DNA of 64,000 nucleotides from Dickeya fangzhongdai (GTDB lineage Bacteria; Pseudomonadota; Gammaproteobacteria; Enterobacterales; Enterobacteriaceae). Each line of letters starts with the position of its first letter. The stretch's first letter is position 1. Positions 19,528-27,700 of this stretch are shown one piece after another. A model generated the notes under the pieces. That model was not told the DNA's origin. It did no database searches and saw only the letters and a program-made list of their open reading frames with translations. The position numbers were made by a program, and so were the translations under genes. The stretch lies in NCBI RefSeq assembly GCF_002812485.1, contig NZ_CP025003.1, positions 4,402,001 through 4,466,000 of the forward strand. The letters run 5' to 3'.

Positions 19528-22500
19528 ATGGCAAGAAAGATGAAAACAATGGATGGCAACACCGCGGCGGCGTATATCTCGTACGCCTTTACCGAGGTGG
19601 CGGCAATCTATCCCATCACCCCCTCCACGCCGATGGCTGAAAACGTGGATGAATGGGCGGCGCAGGGCAAAAAGAATCTGTTCGGCCAGCCGGTCAGAAT
19701 GGTGGAAATGCAGTCGGAAGCCGGGGCGGCGGCGGCGGTGCACGGTTCGTTGCAGGCCGGCGCGCTCACCACCACCTATACCGCGTCGCAGGGGTTGTTG
19801 CTGATGATCCCCAACCTCTACAAAATCGCCGGCGAGCTATTACCGGCGGTGTTCCACGTCAGCGCCCGCGCGCTGGCCACCAGCTCGCTCAATATTTTCG
19901 GCGACCACCAGGACGTGATGGCGGTACGGCAAACCGGCTGCGCCATGCTGGCGGAAAGCAGCGTACAACAGGTGATGGACCTGTCCGCCGTGGCGCATCT
20001 GGCGGCGATCAAAGGCCGGGTGCCGTTCATCAACTTCTTCGACGGTTTTCGCACCTCCCACGAGATCCAGAAGATTGAACTGCTGGAATACGACGAACTG
20101 GATACGCTGCTGGACCGGCAGGCGGTGGACCGCTTTCGCCGCGGCGCCCTGCACCCCGACCATCCGGTGGCGCGCGGCACCGCGCAAAACCCGGACATCT
20201 ACTTTCAGGAGCGGGAATCGGTTAACCGTTTCTATCAGGCGCTGCCGGAACTGGTGGAAGAGACGATGGCGCACATCAGCCGGCTCACCGGCCGCGAATA
20301 CCACCTGTTCAACTATTACGGCGCGCCGGACGCCGAACGCCTGATTATCGCGATGGGTTCGGTGTGCGAAACCATTCAGGAAACCGTCGATTACCTCAAC
20401 CAACGCGGCGAACAGGTCGGGCTGCTGACCGTGCACCTGTACCGCCCGTTCTCGCTGACGCATTTTTTTGCCGCCATCCCGCCCACGGTGCAGCGCATCG
20501 CGGTGCTGGACCGCACCAAAGAACCGGGCGCACAGGCCGAGCCGCTGTACCTGGACGTAAAAAACGCCTTCTACAATCACGATACCCGGCCGCTGATCGT
20601 CGGCGGCCGCTATGCGCTGGGCGGCAAAGATATCGCACCGGCGCACATCGCCGCGGTTTTCAATAACCTGCTGCAGCCCATGCCGCAGGATGGTTTTACC
20701 GTCGGCATCGTGGACGATGTCACCCACAGCTCGCTGCCGCTGCCGGTCGATGACATCGATACCGCGCCTGCGGGCACCACCGCCTGCAAGTTCTGGGGAC
20801 TCGGTTCCGACGGCACGGTCGGCGCCAATAAAAGCGCCATCAAGATCATCGGCGATCAGACGCCGATGTACGCGCAGGCCTATTTCTCCTATGACTCGAA
20901 AAAATCCGGCGGGATTACCGTGTCGCACCTGCGTTTCGGCTCCCAGCCGATTACCTCGCCGTACCTGATCCGCAACGCCGACTTTATCGCCTGCTCGCAG
21001 CAATCCTACGTCGATAAATACGACCTGCTGGCGGGGCTGAAACCCGGCGGCATTTTCCTGCTCAATTGCACCTGGAACCCGACGGAGCTGGAAGCGGCGT
21101 TGCCGGCGGCGATGAAACGCTATCTGGCGCGCAACCAGATTCGCTTCTATGTGGTCAACGCGGTGGACATCGCCCGACAGCTCGGGCTGGGCGGCCGCTT
21201 CAACATGATCATGCAGGCGGCATTCTTCAAACTGACCGGGATTATTCCCGCCGATACCGCCGCCGATTACCTGAAAAGCGCGGTCGCCCTGTCCTACGGC
21301 AAGAAGGGCCAGAGCGTGGTGGAGATGAATCAGTCCGCCATCGATCAGGGCATGCAGGCGCCGGTTCAGGTGCGCATCCCGACCGAGTGGGCCGACCTGC
21401 CGGAACCTGTTGCGACCCTCGACGACACCCAGCCCGATTTTATCCAGCGTATTCTGACGCCGATGAACCGGCAGGAGGGCGATAACTTGCCGGTCAGCGC
21501 CTTTACCGGCATGGAAGACGGCACCTTTCCGCTCGGTACCGCGGCGTTTGAGAAACGCGGCATCGCCATCAGCGTGCCCGCCTGGCAACCGGAAGGCTGC
21601 ACCCAGTGCAACCAGTGCGCGTTTATCTGCCCGCACGCCGCCATCCGCCCGGCGCTGCTGACCGAAGAAGAGCGGGCGCTGGCGCCCGACACCCTGCTCA
21701 GTAAACCGGCCACCGGCGCTAAAACGCTGCATTACCATCTGGCGGTGTCGCCGCTGGACTGCTCCGGCTGCGGCAACTGCGTGGATATCTGCCCGTCGCG
21801 CGGTAAATCGTTGACCATGCAGCCGTTGACGTCGCAGCAGCCCAAAATCGCGCTGTGGGAACAGGTGCTCGGCCTGCCGCCCAAAGCCAACCCGTTCAGC
21901 AAAACCACCGTCAAGGGCAGCCAGTTCGAGACGCCGCTGCTGGAGTTCTCCGGCGCCTGCGCCGGGTGCGGCGAAACCCCGTACGCCCGCTTGATTACCC
22001 AGCTGTTTGGCGACCGTATGCTGATCGCCAACGCCACCGGTTGCTCCTCCATCTGGGGCGCCAGCGCGCCGTCCATCCCTTACGCCGCCAACCACCGCGG
22101 ACACGGCCCCGCCTGGGCCAATTCACTGTTTGAGGACAACGCCGAATTCGGATTGGGGATGCTGCTGGGCGGCAACGCCATCCGCGAACAGCTGGCCGGC
22201 GACGCCGCGACGGCGTTGATGCAACCGCTCAGCCCGGCGCTGGCCGACGCGCTCAACCTGTGGCTGGAACTGAAAGACCGCGGCGACGACACCCGCGAAC
22301 GGGCCGATCGATTAATCACCCTGCTGGAGCATGAAAAAGGCGACGATCCGGTGCTCAACCGTCTCTATCAGAACCGGGATTACCTCGCCAAACGTTCGCA
22401 ATGGATTTTCGGCGGCGACGGCTGGGCCTATGACATCGGCTTCGGTGGGCTGGACCACGTGCTGGCCTCCGGCGAAGACATCAACGTGCTGGTGTTCGAC

Positions 22501-23040
22501 ACCGAGGTGTATTCCAACACCGGCGGCCAGTCGTCCAAATCCACCCCGGCGGCGGCGATGGCGAAATTCGCCGCCGAAGGCAAACGCACCCGCAAGAAAG
22601 ACCTCGGTCTGATGGCGATGAGTTACGGCTACGTGTACGTGGCGCAGGTAGCGATGGGCGCGGACAAGGCGCAAACGCTGCGCGCCATCGCCGAAGCGGA
22701 AGCCCACCCCGGCCCGTCGCTGGTCATCGCCTACGCCGCCTGTATCAATCACGGCCTGAAAGCCGGCATGGGATGCAGCCAGCGTGAAACCAAGAAGGCG
22801 GTGGAAGCAGGATACTGGAATCTGTATCGCTTTAACCCGCAGTTGCAGGCGGCGGGTAAAAACCCGTTCACGCTGGACTCCGACGAACCGGAAGCCGATT
22901 TCCAGGACTTTTTGATGGGAGAAGTGCGCTATAGCGCGTTACGGCGCCAGTACCCGGAGCAGGCGAGCCAGTTGTTCGCCAAAACCGAACAGGACGCCAG
23001 AGAGCGTTTCGAGCGGTACAAACGTCTGGCGGAGGGGTAA
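19528..23040 (+). CDS. nifJ: Pyruvate:flavodoxin oxidoreductase NifJ
   Basis: 1170 residues, full length. NifJ oxidises pyruvate to acetyl-CoA and CO2 and reduces flavodoxin, the electron donor to NifH. The order of parts is as expected: the N-terminal pyruvate-binding domain (YPITPSTPMAE), a two-cluster ferredoxin domain (CTQCNQCAFICP near residue 691 and CSGCGNCVDICP near 746), the extra-cluster region GACAGCGETPYARL, and the thiamine-diphosphate motif (GDGWAYDIGFGGLDH near 962, with VYSNTGGQ after it). It is divergent from nifH under its own sigma-54 promoter and ends at a hairpin terminator. Confidence 0.97.
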   Translation: MARKMKTMDGNTAAAYISYAFTEVAAIYPITPSTPMAENVDEWAAQGKKNLFGQPVRMVEMQSEAGAAAAVHGSLQAGALTTTYTASQGLLLMIPNLYKIAGELLPAVFHVSARALATSSLNIFGDHQDVMAVRQTGCAMLAESSVQQVMDLSAVAHLAAIKGRVPFINFFDGFRTSHEIQKIELLEYDELDTLLDRQAVDRFRRGALHPDHPVARGTAQNPDIYFQERESVNRFYQALPELVEETMAHISRLTGREYHLFNYYGAPDAERLIIAMGSVCETIQETVDYLNQRGEQVGLLTVHLYRPFSLTHFFAAIPPTVQRIAVLDRTKEPGAQAEPLYLDVKNAFYNHDTRPLIVGGRYALGGKDIAPAHIAAVFNNLLQPMPQDGFTVGIVDDVTHSSLPLPVDDIDTAPAGTTACKFWGLGSDGTVGANKSAIKIIGDQTPMYAQAYFSYDSKKSGGITVSHLRFGSQPITSPYLIRNADFIACSQQSYVDKYDLLAGLKPGGIFLLNCTWNPTELEAALPAAMKRYLARNQIRFYVVNAVDIARQLGLGGRFNMIMQAAFFKLTGIIPADTAADYLKSAVALSYGKKGQSVVEMNQSAIDQGMQAPVQVRIPTEWADLPEPVATLDDTQPDFIQRILTPMNRQEGDNLPVSAFTGMEDGTFPLGTAAFEKRGIAISVPAWQPEGCTQCNQCAFICPHAAIRPALLTEEERALAPDTLLSKPATGAKTLHYHLAVSPLDCSGCGNCVDICPSRGKSLTMQPLTSQQPKIALWEQVLGLPPKANPFSKTTVKGSQFETPLLEFSGACAGCGETPYARLITQLFGDRMLIANATGCSSIWGASAPSIPYAANHRGHGPAWANSLFEDNAEFGLGMLLGGNAIREQLAGDAATALMQPLSPALADALNLWLELKDRGDDTRERADRLITLLEHEKGDDPVLNRLYQNRDYLAKRSQWIFGGDGWAYDIGFGGLDHVLASGEDINVLVFDTEVYSNTGGQSSKSTPAAAMAKFAAEGKRTRKKDLGLMAMSYGYVYVAQVAMGADKAQTLRAIAEAEAHPGPSLVIAYAACINHGLKAGMGCSQRETKKAVEAGYWNLYRFNPQLQAAGKNPFTLDSDEPEADFQDFLMGEVRYSALRRQYPEQASQLFAKTEQDARERFERYKRLAEG

Positions 23041-23084
23041 TGCTGCCAGCGCCTATGATTGTCAGGCAAGGATAGCCGTTGCTC

Positions 23085-23107
23085 TGGCGCCTGCGTTGCA
23101 GGCGCCA
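23085..23107 (+). terminator. Hairpin terminator between nifJ and the TolC-like gene
   Basis: TGGCGCCTGC/GCAGGCGCCA with a 3-base loop lies about 45 bases after nifJ and just beyond the stop of the convergent TolC-like gene. The T-run is short; it may serve both. Confidence 0.65.
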
Positions 23108-23124
23108 TCTTAATCACCGGGGAA

Positions 23125-24633
23125 TCAGAATGACTGCAACGCGCCGATCTTCCCTTGCTGCCAGTTGGTTTCAGACTGGCGCAGCGCCTGACTGATATCC
23201 GCCAGCCGGTCGGAAGGCAGCGTTTTCGGCAGCAAATCCAACCCAACGGTCGAGAGAATTTGGCCGTAGGTATTGCGCAATTCCGCGTAGGCCAGATCCT
23301 GACGCAGATTAGCATTCAGGGCGTTCAGTTCGCCTTGAATCAATTGCAGTTCGCCGATGCTGTTGGCCTTATAGCGATTGCGCAGTTGTTCGGCAATCTG
23401 GCCGTCGAGATCGCGCAGTTCCACACTGGTTTTATACTGGCGCACCGCTTCGTTGAAGTTGGCGCGGGCGATATACAACTGTGCCATAACGGCCAGCGAC
23501 ATTGCCTGACGCTGCACTTCCGACACCTTTTCATTGGCCTGAGCGGTCTTATACGCCGCCGGTCCGGACAGCAGATTAAACAGGTTCCAGGTCACCTTCA
23601 CGCCGACGTCGGCCCAGCTCTGGTTAACCATGAACGAGTTGCTGTCGTAGTGGCCGCCCGCGCTGACCTCCAGCCCCGGCAACATGCGCAGCAGAGATTT
23701 ACGGGTTTCAGCTGCGTGAACGCGCACCTGATAATCCTGCTCCTTCAGTTCCGGACGGCTAAGCAGCGCGGTCTGTTCCAGGGTATTGAAGTCGACGTTT
23801 AATTGCGGCACCGGCATGTCGTTACTGTTCGGCAACGCCAGCGTATACGGGGTATCCAGCGGCAGATTCATCAACGTCGCCAGTTCGGTCTTCGCCAGCG
23901 ACAATGCCCGGCGTTGTTCTTCCAACTGGCGCACCGCGTCAATCAGCGCACGGCGATAACTGAGCGCTTCAACCGGATCGCCGACCTGCTGCGTACTCAT
24001 GTGCTCACTGGCTTCGCGCGCCTGATTCACTCGATCGATCAGGCTATCAATCCGCCCCAGCAGGCGCTCTGCCGCTACCGCCCGCCAGTACGCCGAGCGC
24101 ACGTCCTGAATAATGGTATGGACGACCTTGCGCTTACGCTCGTCGGCGATCCAGCGCTGATCGGCCTTTTGTTTGGCGCTGACATAACTGACGCCGAAAT
24201 CCAGCACGTTCCACACCATCGTCAGGTCGGCAACGTCGCGGTCGCGTTCCAGCGAGGTGGAAGGCTCCAGCGATTGCCGCCCGGTTTCGATGCTGCGGCT
24301 ACTGGACGCGCTGGTGTTGCTGCGCCCGACATAGCCCGCCGACATCGCCATCTGGGGCAGCATGTCATAGCGCGCCAGCTCCAGTTGCTGTTGCGACAAC
24401 GCCTGCTCCATCACCTTAAGCCGGGCTTCCAGGTTGTATTTAAGCGCCCTCGCCATCGCATCGTACAAGGTAATGGGCGCCGTTACCGGCTCCTGTTTGC
24501 TGAACATGGCGACCTTATCCAGCTGGATACGTTGCTCGCTTTGTTCTTTCGAAATAGGCTGACTGGTGACGGCACAACCGCTCATCGTCATGACGATGAG
24601 GCTGAGACTGAAAAGTTTCCGACCCTTTGACAC
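23125..24633 (-). CDS. TolC-like outer-membrane efflux lipoprotein
   Basis: About 502 residues. The preferred start is the GTG at 24633, preceded by AGGAG at good spacing. It puts a compact lipoprotein signal (KLFSLSLIVMTMSGC) at the N terminus. An ATG at 24714 would add a long polar tail in front. The rest is two homologous halves of long coiled-coil helices (for example ALSQQQLELARYDMLPQMAMSAGY and QVRVHAAETRKSLLRMLPGLEVSAG), the outer-membrane factor fold. It follows the giant repeat protein on the same strand and should be the outer-membrane channel of that secretion locus. Confidence 0.9.
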   Translation of the reverse strand: MSKGRKLFSLSLIVMTMSGCAVTSQPISKEQSEQRIQLDKVAMFSKQEPVTAPITLYDAMARALKYNLEARLKVMEQALSQQQLELARYDMLPQMAMSAGYVGRSNTSASSSRSIETGRQSLEPSTSLERDRDVADLTMVWNVLDFGVSYVSAKQKADQRWIADERKRKVVHTIIQDVRSAYWRAVAAERLLGRIDSLIDRVNQAREASEHMSTQQVGDPVEALSYRRALIDAVRQLEEQRRALSLAKTELATLMNLPLDTPYTLALPNSNDMPVPQLNVDFNTLEQTALLSRPELKEQDYQVRVHAAETRKSLLRMLPGLEVSAGGHYDSNSFMVNQSWADVGVKVTWNLFNLLSGPAAYKTAQANEKVSEVQRQAMSLAVMAQLYIARANFNEAVRQYKTSVELRDLDGQIAEQLRNRYKANSIGELQLIQGELNALNANLRQDLAYAELRNTYGQILSTVGLDLLPKTLPSDRLADISQALRQSETNWQQGKIGALQSF

Positions 24634-24722
24634 GATTTCACTCCTGACCTTTGTTGTTATTTTTCGGCTGCTATTGTCATCACTACTGCTATTGCCACGA
24701 ATGCCTTGTCCCAAGACCGCGT

Positions 24723-27700
24723 TTATCCTTGCTGTCTATCGTTACTGCTCTGACCGCGATCGGTCTGAGCGCTATTGAACTGCCCCATATCGAGCAACGC
24801 CTGTTCAATGGCGGCCAAACGTTGCGATTCCATGTCCCCAATGTGCCGCAACTGACGCTCCAGGCCGGGGGCGAACTCCATCGCCATGCCGCCGGATGGC
24901 GTCGTAAGCCGCGCCTCATTTCCGGTGTTGCCTGCGTTGACGCTGATGTCACGCCAGCTACCGCCGGAGAACACCGCCATCGGCGACAAGGAAGGCAGGT
25001 TGATCCCTGAAAACACGCCTGCCAGCGAAGAGCTTCCGCCCAGCGCGCCGCCGGTATTGAAACTGGGGAATGACCCCAGCGAACTTTCAAACCGGTTGGC
25101 GCCGCCGGAAACAGCGCCCTGCCCGAAGGCACCGGCGATCTGACTGACCGGCGCGCTACCGGTTTGCTGCGTATTCTGGGACGCCTGAAAGATCGTTGAC
25201 GTTGCCGTCGTGTTGTCTGTCGTTACGCCGGTATTCAGTGAGCCGAGCGGCGTCGGGGCAAATAATGCGCCTAACGTGATCGGCGCATTGGGCGCCACCG
25301 TAATCATCGGCACCGGCGCAGCGTTAGTCGGCATCGACCCCGTGCCGTTGACCCTGAATTCCGGGTCGCCGTTATCCACACTATTGCTGTTATCCACATT
25401 ATTGCTGTTATCCACACTGCTGCCGGTGACGACAAGCCCAAAGGTGGTGCTGACCGAGGCATTACCGCTGTCGGTCGCCGTTACCCGAATGGTCAGGTTA
25501 CCCACATCGCCGTTGCCCGGCGTGCCTGAGAAGGTGCGCGTCGGCGGATTGAAAGCCAGCCAGCCCGGCAGCGCCGAACCATCCGCCTGCGTCGCGCTCA
25601 ACGTCAGCGTATCGCCGGTATCGGGATCGGTGAAAATACCGGCCGGTACGGTAAAGCTGAAGCCACCGTTTTGTGTCGCCGTTTGAGCATTCAGCGAGCC
25701 GGACACCACGGGCGCATCGTTGACGTTGGTGACGGCCAGCCCGAAGGTGGTGCTGACCGAGGCATTGCCGCTGTCGGTCGCCGTCACCCGAATGGTCAGG
25801 TTGCCCACATCGCCGTTACCCGGCGTGCCCGAGAAGGTGCGCGTCGACGGGTTGAAAGCCAGCCAGCCCGGCAGCGCCGAACCATCCGCCTGCGTCGCTC
25901 TTAACGTCAGCGTGTCGCCGACATCGGGATCGGTAAAAGTGCCGGCCGGTACGGTAAAGCTGAAGCTGCCGTTTTGCGCGATGGTCTGGTCGGCCACGGG
26001 TAGGGAAACGACCGGCGGAAGATTACTGTTGTTAACCGTCAACCCGAAGGTGGTGCTGACCGAGGCATTGCTGCTGTCGGTCGCGGTTATCCGGATGGTC
26101 AGGTTGCCCACATCGCTGTTGCCCGGCGTGCCCGAGAAGGTGCGCGTCGACGGGTTGAAAGCCAGCCAGACCGGCAGCGGCGAACCATCCGCCTGCGTCG
26201 CGCTCAACGTCAGCGTGTCGCTGCTGTCGACGTCAATAAACGTACCGGCTGGCACCGTGAAACTGAACACCGTATCTTTCGTCGCGCTTTGACCACTGAC
26301 AGTGCTGCCGACGGTCGGCGCATCATTCACGCTGGTCACCGCCAGCGACGCCTGCGCACTATTGGTAGAGAACGCGCTGCTGCCGCCGGAGGTCGAGGTA
26401 TCCGCCAGGCCCTTGCTGGCACCCGCCGTCGCCGTGCCGCTGGTTTGATCCCACGCTCTGAAACCCAACGTTGCGGTTTCGCCGTTGGCGCGGTCCGGCA
26501 TATAGCGAATCTGCGCCGTCGATCCAAGCAGCAGGGCCGATGACCCCGATACCGTACCGACATTAAACCAGTTGGCTCCGCTGTCGGTGGAGTATTGCCA
26601 GCCGCCATTCCCCACCGTCGAGGTAATGGCGATACCGCTGGAGGCTCCGCTGTCTACGTCGCCATAGCCGGCATTGCCGAGCAACGACGACACAGTGGTC
26701 GCGGCAGATGTCACGTCTTCGGTCGTCGGCGTCAGTGCAACGGTCACGCCGCTGGATAAGGTCGGCGCATCGTTGACGTTGCTCACGGCCAGTGACGCCT
26801 GCGCGCTGTTGGCGGAGAACGCGCTGCTGCCGCCGGTGGTCGAGGTATTCGCCAGCCCCTTGCTCGCGCCCGCCGTCGCCGTGCCGCTGGTTTGATCCCA
26901 GGCTCTGAAACTGAAGGTGGCGGTTTCGCCATTGGCGCTGTCCGGCATATAGCGGATCTGCGCCGTCGAACTGAGCAGCAGCGCCGACGAGCTGGATACC
27001 GTGCCGACGCTGAACCAGTTGCTCCCGCTGTCCGTCGAATATTGCCACGCCCCGTTGCCGGTCAGCGCCGTCAGCGCGATACCGCTGACGGCGCCGCTGT
27101 CCACATCCGCGTAACCTGCAGAGCTCAGCAGCGACGATACCGTCGTGGACGACGAAGCGGCGTCTTCCGTCGTGGTGGTCAGCGTAACCGTGGCGCCGCT
27201 GGATAAAGTCGGCGCATCGTTGACGTTGCTCACGGCCAGTGACGCCTGCGCGCTGTTGCTAGAGAACGCGCTGCTGCCGCCGGTAGTCGAGGTATCCGCC
27301 AGCCCCTTGCTGGCACCTACTGTCGCCGTACCGCTGGTTTGATCCCAGGCTCTGAAACTGAAGGTGGCGGTTTCGCCATTGGCGCTGTCCGGCACATAGC
27401 GGATCTGCGCCGTCGAACTGAGCAGCAGCGCCGACGAGCTGGATACCGTGCCGACGCTGAACCAGTTGCTCCCGCTGTCCGTCGAGTATTGCCACGTCCC
27501 GTTGCCGGTCAGCGCCGTCAGCGCGATACCGCTGACGGCGCCGCTGTCCACATCCGCGTAACCTGTAGCACTCAACAACGACGACACCGCCGTGGACGAC
27601 GAGGTGACGTCTTCCGTCGTGGTGGTCAGCGTAACCGTGGCGCCGCTGGATAAAGTCGGCGCATCGTTGACCGGCGTAATAGTGAGCACCGCCTGATTGC

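Noticed and set aside
19840..22104. 754-codon minus-strand open frame inside nifJ
   Set aside because: The plus strand encodes a full NifJ with all motifs; the antisense frame has biased, non-protein-like composition.
25441..27654. CRISPR-like or other non-coding repeat array
   Set aside because: The repeats are 303 and 447 bp long, contiguous without spacers and in one reading frame; they are protein modules.
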